A DNA stretch of 64,000 nucleotides from NCBI RefSeq assembly GCF_041915215.1, contig NZ_JAYSBV010000014.1; one strand, given 5' to 3'. Each line of letters opens with the position of its first letter. Positions within the stretch are counted from its first letter, which is position 1. Below are positions 8,479 through 17,111 of this stretch, in pieces. Source of the stretch: Zoogloea sp021286885. Its GTDB lineage: Bacteria; Pseudomonadota; Gammaproteobacteria; Burkholderiales; Rhodocyclaceae. The notes below the pieces were generated by a model. That model had not been told where the DNA came from, made no database searches, and saw nothing but the letters and a program-made list of their open reading frames with translations. The position numbers were made by a program, and so were the translations under genes.

Positions 8479-9213
8479 TCAGGCGTTGGCGACCTGGCGT
8501 GCCTGCTGGCTCTCGGTCGGGGCGGCTTCGGCGGCCTCAGGCGTGGGGCCGGAACTCACCAGCCGGACGGCCGGCTGGGTTCCGGCCTGGGGGCGCAGGT
8601 CTGCCGCCTGATGTTGCTCCAGCACTGCCATGACCTGGCGTGCCAAGGCTCGGCAGGCATTGCCCAGGGGGGTGGGCAGACTGTCCGGAATCTGGCGCTG
8701 GAGCAGCATCTTGGAGGCCGACAGGCTGGCCGTGGGCTGGAGCAGGCGGCTGCGGTAGGGGTCGAGCAGCTGGGTGATGTTGCGTTCGGCGGCGTCCCGC
8801 TGCCAGGCATTGCTGGGCCATTGGGCGGGCAGTGCGTAGGCCTGGGGGAAGCTGGCCAGGTCTTTGCGCACGGTGCGCATGTCTTCGTGGGAATCCCGGA
8901 AGGGGAGCAGGATCAGGTCGGCGTAGCTGCTGATGAGCTTGTCCATTTCGCTGCGGTTGCCGCCCCCATCGATCACGCCCACCCAGTTGGGCATGCTGCG
9001 CAGCTTGGCGATCACCTTGTGCATGGCGTCCGGGTTGCGTGCATCGGCCAGCACATAGCGGCGCCCGTCGGGGAGCAAGGGTTCCCGCTCCACGTCGGTC
9101 AGGATGCAGGCCGAACGCTGGCCCAGCAGCCCGAAGCCCTGGCACAGCATGTGGGACAGGGTGGTCTTGCCGGTGCCACCCTTGTTGCCGATGATGCAGA
9201 TGATCTGGGACAT
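8479..9213 (-). CDS. ParA/MinD-like P-loop ATPase (orphan)
   Basis: The protein has 244 residues from the ATG at 9213, chosen because translation from there begins directly with the beta strand before the P-loop. The deviant Walker A GNKGGTGKTTLSHML near residues 9-23 has the signature lysine of the ParA/MinD superfamily. A later VIDGGGNRSEMDKL segment replaces the usual DxxP motif. The last ~45 residues are low-complexity and rich in Ala, Gln and Pro. No parB, minE or centromere-like repeats lie nearby, so a chromosome-partition role is not supported. Possible roles include positioning of a cell-surface or chemotaxis complex. The function is unknown. Confidence 0.75.
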   Translation of the reverse strand: MSQIICIIGNKGGTGKTTLSHMLCQGFGLLGQRSACILTDVEREPLLPDGRRYVLADARNPDAMHKVIAKLRSMPNWVGVIDGGGNRSEMDKLISSYADLILLPFRDSHEDMRTVRKDLASFPQAYALPAQWPSNAWQRDAAERNITQLLDPYRSRLLQPTASLSASKMLLQRQIPDSLPTPLGNACRALARQVMAVLEQHQAADLRPQAGTQPAVRLVSSGPTPEAAEAAPTESQQARQVANA

Positions 9214-9313
9214 GGGGAACCTCTCGCTGAAAAACAATGCGGTAGAGGTGATTGTGTCCTTGGCGGCAGGCGGCCAAACCCGGGAATAAATCCCTTAAAG
9301 GCAGCTATTTTCT

Positions 9314-10096
9314 TCAGTGGCGAGGGCGCTTTTTAGGTACGTGGCGCCGTACCACCGGGCCTCCCGCAGGTCGGTAGCAATACAGCAGGGTGCCGCGTCG
9401 GTCGGGCACCTGGATGATCTGATCGGGTTCCAGATCGGGGATGGGGAAACTGTTGCTCACCAGCAGGCTGCCCGGGCGCATCTCGGCACTGGCTTTGGCC
9501 CACACCTGGGCCATCGGCACCGGCGACAGAAACGCGTATACAAGATCGTAGCGCTCCCAGGGCATGTCCCAGAAATCTCCCCGGGCCAGGCTCACATTGG
9601 GTTGGTGACGCGACAGCAGCCAGGAAAGCGCATAAGGCGCAGGCGCAGCCTCGACCCCCTCGAACCGGCAATCCGGGCGCAGGCGGGCGAGGGGGCGCAC
9701 CAGGCTGCCGGTGCCGCTACCCAGATCCAGCAAAAAGGCGGGCCGTTCGGGCAGCAGCTGGGCCACAGCCCGGGCGGTGGTGGGGTTCGACAGAAAGAGC
9801 GGCACCTGGGTGCGGAAGCTGCTCCAGTACACCAGGGCCAGCAGCCCAAAAGCCGCCAGATAGGCGCCGGGGGGCAGATGCAGGCTCCAGGCTCCGACCA
9901 GCAGCGGGGTGAAGCCCAGATGAATCCAGCGCCACCAGGCGGCGCTGCCCAACAGCACGCTGATGCCCGCAGCGCCCAGGGCCTGGGCCAGCACCAGGGC
10001 GGGCAGCCCCGCCGGCAAGAGGCCGGAACGCCCCAGCCCCAGGCACAGCAGCCAGGCCAGGATTTGGGCCAGCAGGGCGCGCAGGGCGGGGGGCAT
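9314..10096 (-). CDS. Membrane-anchored class I SAM-dependent methyltransferase
   Basis: The 260-residue protein has three to four hydrophobic segments in residues 5-92, then a soluble methyltransferase domain. SAM motif I is FLLDLGSGTGSL (residues 121-132), and the acidic residue ending the next strand lies in FEGVEAAP. The GDFWDMPWERYDLVYAFLSP stretch fits motifs III and IV. The C-terminal tail is basic (RRHVPKKRPRH). The substrate cannot be predicted. It lies 23 bases upstream of the stop of the DUF2059 gene and may be co-transcribed with it. Confidence 0.72.
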   Translation of the reverse strand: MPPALRALLAQILAWLLCLGLGRSGLLPAGLPALVLAQALGAAGISVLLGSAAWWRWIHLGFTPLLVGAWSLHLPPGAYLAAFGLLALVYWSSFRTQVPLFLSNPTTARAVAQLLPERPAFLLDLGSGTGSLVRPLARLRPDCRFEGVEAAPAPYALSWLLSRHQPNVSLARGDFWDMPWERYDLVYAFLSPVPMAQVWAKASAEMRPGSLLVSNSFPIPDLEPDQIIQVPDRRGTLLYCYRPAGGPVVRRHVPKKRPRH

Positions 10097-10119
10097 GGGC
10101 AGACGTTGTGCGCGTCGCC

Positions 10120-10662
10120 TTACTTGGCGGCGGGCGCGGCCGGGGCGGTGGGCGCTCCAGCCGGGGTGCTGTTTTCCTGGGCCTCGTGGAGGGCCTTGTT
10201 CAGGGATACCTGAATTTTCTGCATCATGGGCTGCACCTGTTGCTGGGTCATCACCATGGTTTTTTGCATGACGACCGGCATCTTCTGAATCATGGCCTGG
10301 CCCGCAGGGGTTTTATAGAAGGCCAGCATGCCGTTGATTTCGTCCTGGGTGAAGGTTTCTGCATACACCTTGACGTAGTTGGGCTTGAGCTTGCTCCAGG
10401 AAAGCTCGTTGCTCACCGTGGCGTTGTATTCCTTCACGAAGTCGTCAATGGCCTTTTTGCCCTTGGGGTTCAGCTGGCGCCCCTGGATGGCCTTGGAAAT
10501 CAGGGACTGCAGGTTGTTATCCATGCTTGCCCGGGCAGCCCCGAGGACTTGCTCGGATTTGGTCACCGCCAGCAGTTGCTCGACAGATTCGGTACTGGGG
10601 CCAGCCGCAAACGCGCCGGCAGAAAACAGCAGGGTGGCAGCCAAGGGGGCCAGATACTTCAT
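10120..10662 (-). CDS. Secreted DUF2059 protein
   Basis: This 180-residue protein starts at 10662, where MKYLAPLAATLLFSAGAFA forms a clean signal peptide. An upstream start would bury this signal. The body matches the DUF2059 pattern: a helical region with SVEQLLAVTKSEQVL and the segment YAETFTQDEINGMLAFYKTPAGQAMIQKMP, which is the family hallmark. The C-terminus is rich in Ala and Pro. It is probably periplasmic, and the family's biochemical role is unknown. Confidence 0.82.
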   Translation of the reverse strand: MKYLAPLAATLLFSAGAFAAGPSTESVEQLLAVTKSEQVLGAARASMDNNLQSLISKAIQGRQLNPKGKKAIDDFVKEYNATVSNELSWSKLKPNYVKVYAETFTQDEINGMLAFYKTPAGQAMIQKMPVVMQKTMVMTQQQVQPMMQKIQVSLNKALHEAQENSTPAGAPTAPAAPAAK

Positions 10663-10768
10663 GTAGATCTCCGGGGGATGCGCCGTTGCAACGCACAACG
10701 GCTCCCCGGATCATGAACCGAAACAGCGGGGAGTGCAAAACCCGCACCCCCGCCCGGGTGGGTGGATT

Positions 10769-13700
10769 TCAGCGCCAGTGCTGCATCAGCGCTACTCTTT
10801 TTTGGGCAGCCTTTTCGATGTTGGCCATCTTGACCGGCCCATAGCCCCTGATTTCGTCGGGGAGTTGGGCACGGCCCAGGGCCTGGGCCAGGTTGGCGGT
10901 GTTGAGCTGGGGCAGGATGCGCGCCAAGTCGGCTTCGTATTCGGCGATCAGGGCCCGCTCGGTCTTGCGTTCCGGATGGTGGCCGAAGGGGTCGAACACA
11001 CTGCCCCGCAGCCGGCGCAGACGTGGCAGCCAGCCCAGCACGGTTTTCAGCCAGGGGCCGATGCGCTTTTTCGGGATGCGCCCGGTGGCCGGGTCGGGGC
11101 GGGCCAGGAAGGTGGGGGCCAGGTTGAAATGCACCTGGTAATCCCCTTCGAACTGCTCGTCCAGCCGGGCCCAGAAGGCCGGGTCGGAATACAGCCGGGC
11201 CACCTCGTATTCATCCTTGTAGGCCATCAGCTTGTAGAGCTGGCGTGCCACGGCCTCGGTGAGGGCGGTGCTGCCCAAGGGGGCTTCGGCAGCGCGCACC
11301 TGGGCCACCTGGCGGGTGTAGCGTTCGGCGTAGGCGGCATCCTGGTAAGCCACCAGCAACCCGGCCCGGTGGGCGATGAGTTCGTCCAGGTTGCGGGTGG
11401 GGGCGGCCTCGGCCTCGGGGCCGGCGGCGCGGCGCACCTGCTCGGGGGCGACGGCGGCCCGGCGGCCCCAGCGGAAGGCGGCGGTGTTCATGGCCACGGC
11501 GGCCCCGTTGAGTTCGATGGCGCGCAGCAGGCTGGCTTCGCTCACCGGCACCCAGCCCCGCTGCCAGGCATAGCCGAGCAGGAAGAGGTTGGTGGCAATG
11601 GCATCACCCAGCAGCCGGGTGGCCAGATGCTGGGCTTCGATGAACGCGCAGGCGCCCGCGCCCACCGCTTCGGTAATGGCGCCCTGCATCTGATCCAGGG
11701 GGAACTGCCAGTCCGGGTTGCGGGCGAATTCGGCGGTGGGGGTTTCGGCGCAATTCACCACGCCCCGGGTTTGGCCCTGGGCCATTTTGGCGAGGGCGTC
11801 CACGCTGGCGCTCACCACCACGTCGCCGCCGATCAGCACATGGGCTTCGCCGGCTGCAATGCGCACCGCGTGCAGACTTTCCGGGTGGTCGGCAATGCGG
11901 ATGTGGCTGAACACCGAACCGCCCTTCTGGGCGAGGCCGGTCATGTCGAGCACGGTGACGCCCTTGCCGTCCAGGTGGGCGGCCATGCCGATCAGGGCGC
12001 CGATGGTGACCACCCCGGTGCCGCCCACCCCGGTGACCAGAATGTTCCACGGGTCGCGGGTGGCGGGCAGCGCAGGCGTGGGCAGGGGCGGGAAGCCATC
12101 ATCGGCCTGCTGGCGGGCGCGGCCCGGGCGTAGCTGGCCGCCTTCGATGCTGACAAAGCTCGGGCAAAAGCCGTTGAGGCAGGAGAAATCCTTGTTGCAG
12201 GCCGATTGGTCGATCTGGCGCTTGCGCCCGAACTCGGTTTCGACCGGTAGCACCGCCATGCAGTTGGAGGCCTTGCCGCAGTCGCCGCAGCCCTCACACA
12301 CCGCCTCGTTGATGTAAAGCCGGGTGGCCGGATCCGGGTAGCGGCCCCGTTTGCGGCGGCGGCGCTTCTCGGCGGCGCATGTCTGGTCAAACACCAGGGC
12401 TGAAACGCCGGGTACCTGGCGCAGTTCCCGCTGGATGTGGTCCAGTTCGTCCCGGTGGCGTACCGGAATGCCGTGGGGCAGGTCGGCAATGCGCCAGCTG
12501 CGCTCGGTGCCGTCGGTGACCACCACGATGGTGCCCACCCCTTCGGCCTGGAGCTGGCGCAGCAGGCGCGGTACGGTGAGTTCCCCATCCACCGGCTGGC
12601 CGCCGGTCATGGCCACGGCGTCGTTGAACAGGATCTTGTAGGTGATGCCGTGGGTGGCGCCGGGCCGGTTGAAGGCGGCCACCGCCTGCCGGATCGCCAG
12701 CAGCCCGGAGTGGAAATAGGTGCCGTCCCCCAGGTTGGCAAACAGATGGGTTTCGCTGGTGAAGGGGGCCTGGCCGACCCAGGGCACGCCCTCGCCGCCC
12801 ATCTGGGTGAAGCAGCGGGTGCGCCGGTCGGGCATCAGGCTGGCCATGTAGTGGCAGCCGATGCCGGCCATGGCGCGGCTACCTTCGGGTACGTGGGTGG
12901 AGGTGTTGTGGGGGCAGCCGGGGCAGAAGGTGGGCACCCGGTCGATGTTGAACACCCGGCGGGCGAGGGCGTTTTCCTTGCCATCCAGAAAGGCGAGCCG
13001 GGCTTGAACCCGGGGCGAGGTGTAAAAGCGCGCAATGCGGGCCGCGATTACCCGGGCGATCAGGGCCGGGTTGAGCTCGCCCGCCGCCGGGAGCAGCCAG
13101 TCGCCGTGATCCACGCTGGCCCGGCCATCGGGCCCCACGGTGTTCAGCAGGGCCCATTCGCCCTTTTCGTCGAACTTGCCGATCACCCGGGGGCGCACAT
13201 CCTCGCGCCAGTTGTAGAGCTCTTCCTTGAGCTGGTATTCGAGCAGCTGGCGCTTTTCTTCGATCACCAGGATTTCTTCCAGCCCCTCGGCAAAGTGGCG
13301 CACCCCTTCGGCCTCCAGGGGCCAGACCATGCCGACCTTGTAGAGCCGGATGCCGATGTCGGCGGCCAGGGCGTCGTCGATGCCCAGGTCGTCAAAGGCC
13401 TGACGCACGTCCAGGTAGCTCTTGCCCGAGGTGATGATGCCCAGCCGGGGGCGGGGCGCGTCGATCACGATCCGGTTGAGCCGGTTGGCCCGGCAGTAAG
13501 CCAGGGCGGCGTAGAGCTTGGCGTGGAGCAGGCGCTTTTCCTGCACCAGGGGCGGGTCGGGCCAGCGCAGGTTGAGGCCGTCGGGGGGCAGGGCGAAATC
13601 GTCGGGGATGCGGGTTTCGATGCGCATCGGGTCTACGTCGACCGAGGCGGAGGTTTCCACCGTGTCGGCCAGGGCCTTGAAGGCCACCCAGCAGCCCGAG

Positions 13701-14308
13701 TAGCGGGACAGGGCCCAGCCATGCACGCCGAAGTCCAGGTATTCCTGCACCCCTGCCGGGGCCAGTACCGGCATCATCATCGACTTGAAGAAGTGGTCGG
13801 TCTGGTGGGGCAGGGTGGAGGACTTGGCCGCGTGGTCATCCCCCGCGATCACCAGCACGCCGCCGTACTGGGCGCTGCCGGCGGCGTTGGCGTGGCGGAA
13901 CACATCGCCGCAGCGATCCACCCCCGGCCCCTTGCCGTACCACATGGAAAACACCCCCTGAACCCGGGCGCCGGGGGAGAGGGCGAGCTGCTGGCTGCCC
14001 CATACGGCGGTGGCGGCCAGGTCTTCATTCACCCCGGGCTGGAACACGATGTCGTGTTCGGCCAGGTGTTCCCGGGCCTTCCACAGGGTTTGGTCCAGCC
14101 CGCCCAGGGGCGAACCCCGATAGCCGGACACGAAGCCGGCGGTATTGAGCCCGGCGGCTTTGTCCCGCTCCCGTTGGATCATCAGCAGGCGGACGAGGGC
14201 CTGATAGCCGGTCAGATAAACCCGGCCTGCGTGGGTGGTGTATTTGGCGTCCAGGCTGGCCTGGGGGCCGGGCTGGGCTAGGGCACGTACGGGGTCGCGT
14301 TCGGCCAT
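10769..14308 (-). CDS. Fused indolepyruvate:ferredoxin oxidoreductase
   Basis: The protein has 1179 residues from the ATG at 14308, which is preceded by GAGGAAACC; a longer frame upstream has no ribosome site. Order of domains: N-terminal 2-oxoacid:ferredoxin oxidoreductase core (YLTGYQALVRLL, GFVSGYRGSPLGG); TPP-binding region with FCPGCPHNTST and AGIGCHYMA; a ferredoxin-like Cys cluster (CEGCGDCGKASNC, then CNKDFSCLNGFCPSF); and a C-terminal gamma domain (VTGVGGTGVVTIGALIGMAA, GLAQKGGSVFSHIRI). It would convert aryl-pyruvates from aromatic amino acid breakdown to aryl-acetyl-CoA and reduce ferredoxin. In archaea the functions are split into IorA and IorB; the fusion is the proteobacterial form. 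No phenylacetate genes are adjacent. Confidence 0.92.
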   Translation of the reverse strand: MAERDPVRALAQPGPQASLDAKYTTHAGRVYLTGYQALVRLLMIQRERDKAAGLNTAGFVSGYRGSPLGGLDQTLWKAREHLAEHDIVFQPGVNEDLAATAVWGSQQLALSPGARVQGVFSMWYGKGPGVDRCGDVFRHANAAGSAQYGGVLVIAGDDHAAKSSTLPHQTDHFFKSMMMPVLAPAGVQEYLDFGVHGWALSRYSGCWVAFKALADTVETSASVDVDPMRIETRIPDDFALPPDGLNLRWPDPPLVQEKRLLHAKLYAALAYCRANRLNRIVIDAPRPRLGIITSGKSYLDVRQAFDDLGIDDALAADIGIRLYKVGMVWPLEAEGVRHFAEGLEEILVIEEKRQLLEYQLKEELYNWREDVRPRVIGKFDEKGEWALLNTVGPDGRASVDHGDWLLPAAGELNPALIARVIAARIARFYTSPRVQARLAFLDGKENALARRVFNIDRVPTFCPGCPHNTSTHVPEGSRAMAGIGCHYMASLMPDRRTRCFTQMGGEGVPWVGQAPFTSETHLFANLGDGTYFHSGLLAIRQAVAAFNRPGATHGITYKILFNDAVAMTGGQPVDGELTVPRLLRQLQAEGVGTIVVVTDGTERSWRIADLPHGIPVRHRDELDHIQRELRQVPGVSALVFDQTCAAEKRRRRKRGRYPDPATRLYINEAVCEGCGDCGKASNCMAVLPVETEFGRKRQIDQSACNKDFSCLNGFCPSFVSIEGGQLRPGRARQQADDGFPPLPTPALPATRDPWNILVTGVGGTGVVTIGALIGMAAHLDGKGVTVLDMTGLAQKGGSVFSHIRIADHPESLHAVRIAAGEAHVLIGGDVVVSASVDALAKMAQGQTRGVVNCAETPTAEFARNPDWQFPLDQMQGAITEAVGAGACAFIEAQHLATRLLGDAIATNLFLLGYAWQRGWVPVSEASLLRAIELNGAAVAMNTAAFRWGRRAAVAPEQVRRAAGPEAEAAPTRNLDELIAHRAGLLVAYQDAAYAERYTRQVAQVRAAEAPLGSTALTEAVARQLYKLMAYKDEYEVARLYSDPAFWARLDEQFEGDYQVHFNLAPTFLARPDPATGRIPKKRIGPWLKTVLGWLPRLRRLRGSVFDPFGHHPERKTERALIAEYEADLARILPQLNTANLAQALGRAQLPDEIRGYGPVKMANIEKAAQKRVALMQHWR

Positions 14309-14515
14309 GATGGTTTCCTCCAGATTCCCAAAGTTTTGGTTTGGCGTGCGCTCGCGGTGCAGGCCTTGTGGGTCTGGCCGCCGAGGTCTGGCCACGCTAA
14401 ATGGCACAGGCGGGCGGTGCAATCATTGGATACCCGTATCGCTTTTTGGTTTGCCTTGGAGTAGTGGAATTTATGGCCCTATTTGTGTATTTTTTGGCGG
14501 CGGGTGTGGTGCGGC

Positions 14516-15742
14516 TCAGAACAGGTCGACGTCTTGCTGGTTGGGCGCGGGTTTTTGGTTGAGGCGGATGTCTTGGGCGGCCCGGTCTGATTCGCTCAGA
14601 AGCTGGTTCAGGGTCGTGTTGCGGCGCTGGATGCGCTGCACCCCATCTTTGGCATCCACATCCCGGTGGGCATCAAAGAAGCCCCCCGCGTAGCGGCGCA
14701 TGAAGTCGGTGTGCTGGTTCAACTTGGCCAGGGTCTGATCCACGATGTCCTCGCACTGCATGGTGCGCACCCCGGCGCCCACCAACTGATGCACCGTACC
14801 GGCGATGGCATGGATGCGGCGGGCAGCTTCCAGGGCGGAGCGGTGCATTTCGTCCATTTCGAGGCTCAGTTCGCCTACCTGGCCCTCTGAAGCCCGAGCC
14901 TGGCTGATGTCGGTGGAGGCGCTGGCTTCCACCGCCTGGCCCACGTCGTCGATGGACGCGTGAATCTCGCTCAGCAGGTCGGAGATTTGCTCGCTGAATT
15001 TCTCGGTGCGCTGGGCCAGCTTGCGCACCTCGTCGGCCACCACCGCAAAGCCCCGCCCGGTTTCGCCGGCCCGGGCCGCTTCGATGGCCGCATTGAGGGC
15101 CAGCAGCTCGGTCTGGCTGTTGATCTGATTGACCTCGCTCATGAGCCGGGTGACGGCATCCACCTGGCCGCGCATGCTGGAAAAGCGCAGCGCAATGTCG
15201 GCACTGCTGGCTTTCAGGTGCTCCACGGTTTGTACGAAGGATTGCAGCGCCCCTCGGGTTTCTTCGGCAAATTGGCTCACCCGGCTGTTGCGGCTCATCT
15301 CTTGCTGGGCTTCGGACAAGGTCAACAACTCGTCCGCCAGGCCGTTCAGGCCCAGTTGGTGGTTGTTGCGGTTCTGGTTGCCCAGCAGCTGGCCGTGCAG
15401 CTCATGCAGGGCCCCCGAGAAAATCCGCTGCATCTGGGTCAGGCATTCCTGGAGGCTTTGGTACTGGGCCTGGCTCTGGGTGGAGATGCGGGCGCACAGC
15501 GCATCGTATTCGCGCACGCTGTCATCAATCCGGCGGCGCTGTTCCTGTTGCTGCTGGCGGGCGTGCTTGCGTGCCCGGTGACTGATGAGGGTGGTGGCTA
15601 CCAGAGCGAGCAGGGTTGCACCGGCCAGGGTGTAGCTGATCCAGGGGGGCGCATTCCAGACAAAGCTGGCCGTGCTGGCGCAGGACAGGGCGATCCCCGA
15701 GAACAGGGCAATGTCATCTTGGCGCAGGGTCGGGTTGGACAT
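14516..15742 (-). CDS. Methyl-accepting chemotaxis-type signalling protein
   Basis: The 408-residue protein has two short hydrophobic segments at residues 13-29 and 34-54 and no periplasmic sensor domain. A cytoplasmic coiled-coil follows, with the receptor hairpin tip at about 205-250 (NSQTELLALNAAIEAARAGE, RGFAVVADEVRKLAQRT). The CheA/CheW-contact sequence is well conserved. Without a ligand domain it may sense internal or membrane signals, or work with the response regulator encoded just upstream. The protein ends in DVDLF rather than a CheR/CheB tether pentapeptide such as NWETF. Confidence 0.88.
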   Translation of the reverse strand: MSNPTLRQDDIALFSGIALSCASTASFVWNAPPWISYTLAGATLLALVATTLISHRARKHARQQQQEQRRRIDDSVREYDALCARISTQSQAQYQSLQECLTQMQRIFSGALHELHGQLLGNQNRNNHQLGLNGLADELLTLSEAQQEMSRNSRVSQFAEETRGALQSFVQTVEHLKASSADIALRFSSMRGQVDAVTRLMSEVNQINSQTELLALNAAIEAARAGETGRGFAVVADEVRKLAQRTEKFSEQISDLLSEIHASIDDVGQAVEASASTDISQARASEGQVGELSLEMDEMHRSALEAARRIHAIAGTVHQLVGAGVRTMQCEDIVDQTLAKLNQHTDFMRRYAGGFFDAHRDVDAKDGVQRIQRRNTTLNQLLSESDRAAQDIRLNQKPAPNQQDVDLF

Positions 15743-15781
15743 GGTGGCGGGGGCTCTGGTCTATGGGGGATGAGGGCAGGG

Positions 15782-16966
15782 TCAGCTGCCGGTCGGTGTG
15801 TGGCTGCCGAGTTTGGCCATGAGCTGGGCAAACAGGGCATCAAAGTCGCCATCGTTGCTGAGGCGGCGCTGGATCTGGCGGATGGCGGCATTCATGGTCA
15901 GATTGAGGGCCGCTTCCTGGGCGTGGGTGGTATCCAGTTGGGAATAGGTCTGCTCGATCTGATCCACCATGTCTTGCATAAGAATGCGCACGTCGGCCTG
16001 GGTGGTGCGTTGCTGGCGTTTCAGTTGGGTGAGCAGCCCTTCGGTGTCATGGAGGATCTGGGCGAGGCGCTGGGCTTGGGCCTGGTTGGTCTGGCGCATG
16101 CTTACATTCACGACCAGGGCCTCGGTGGCTTCGGTCAGGGCCGTGAGGGTGTCCCGCAACATGCCGGCCCGCTGGCTGTCTTCGGCCTCGTCGGGCAGGT
16201 TGGCGGTCATGAGGGAAATATGTTCGTAATTCACCACAAACCGGTTCTTGAACTGGAACTGGCGGCCCATGGTGGGGGCGTTTTGCAGGATGGAGGCTTC
16301 CAGGGCAGTGGCGACGCCCCGGGTGGCGGCCACAATCTGTGTGTCGCCGAGGTGCATGAGGGCGCAGCTCTCCAGCCCCAGTTCCCGGGCGGTGGCCATC
16401 AGGCGCTCCATCAGGGCACCATGGTTCTGGCAGGTGATGGAGTCTTTGACAAAACCGAGCAGCACCCCGTTCTGGCCGGCGCTGGACAGAAAGCCCATGG
16501 CCATTTTGTGCAAGTCCTGCTTTTCCCGGGACAGGGCCTGGGCGGCCTGGTGCTGCTGGATGGCCACCTGAACCTTGCGTAGCAGCAGATCCGTATCAAC
16601 GGGTTTGCAGATGATGTCACTCCCCCCCGAGTCAAAGGCTTTGAGTTTTTCGTCCAGGCCGGTGGAGCTGGTGACGAACAGGATGGGAATGTCAGTGAAG
16701 CTGCGCAGCCGGCGGCAGGTTTCGTGGCCGTCCAGGCCGGGCATGGTGAGATCCAGCACCACCATGTCGGGGGGCTGGGCTGTGCACAGGGTCAGGGCTT
16801 CCTCGCCACTACTGGCGGTCAGTACATCGAACTGGCTGGCCAGGGTGTAGCGATACAGCATCCGGATCGACGAGTCATCGTCCACAACCAATACCCGGCC
16901 TGTGACATCGTGGCCGGGGGTGTCAAACAACAAGTCTTCGCCGGAACCGGAAGGCGGGGGCGCCAT
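15782..16966 (-). CDS. Response regulator with uncharacterised C-terminal region
   Basis: The protein has 394 residues. A receiver domain spans about 22-140 with the acidic pair at VLVVDDD (28-30), phospho-acceptor Asp72 in VVLDLTMPGLDG, a conserved Thr/Ser in LFVTSS and Lys121 in CKPVD. The remaining ~250 residues are mostly helical and contain no recognisable DNA-binding, GGDEF, EAL or HD-GYP motif. A segment around GVLLGFVKDSITCQNHGALM resembles regions seen in other stand-alone regulators without an assigned function. It lies 39 bases before the chemoreceptor-type gene and is probably one unit with it. Confidence 0.85.
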   Translation of the reverse strand: MAPPPSGSGEDLLFDTPGHDVTGRVLVVDDDSSIRMLYRYTLASQFDVLTASSGEEALTLCTAQPPDMVVLDLTMPGLDGHETCRRLRSFTDIPILFVTSSTGLDEKLKAFDSGGSDIICKPVDTDLLLRKVQVAIQQHQAAQALSREKQDLHKMAMGFLSSAGQNGVLLGFVKDSITCQNHGALMERLMATARELGLESCALMHLGDTQIVAATRGVATALEASILQNAPTMGRQFQFKNRFVVNYEHISLMTANLPDEAEDSQRAGMLRDTLTALTEATEALVVNVSMRQTNQAQAQRLAQILHDTEGLLTQLKRQQRTTQADVRILMQDMVDQIEQTYSQLDTTHAQEAALNLTMNAAIRQIQRRLSNDGDFDALFAQLMAKLGSHTPTGS

Positions 16967-17111
16967 GTCTGCAATCCTTGCGCTAGGGGGAGAATGCCGG
17001 ACAGGACACCCCTGCGGGGCACGCAGGGGAAACGCAGACCGGTCTTTGCCCCTTAACGGCAGGGATGACGCAAGTTTTACCCCCTGTTGCGGCGGGCCTC
17101 GGGCGTAGTGC

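Noticed and set aside
12437..14281. 614-residue open frame on the plus strand
   Set aside because: Antisense to the indolepyruvate oxidoreductase; low-complexity Gly/Ala/Val/His composition and no recognisable motif.
14960..16582. 540-residue open frame on the plus strand
   Set aside because: Runs antisense across both the chemoreceptor and response regulator genes, which carry clear family motifs.
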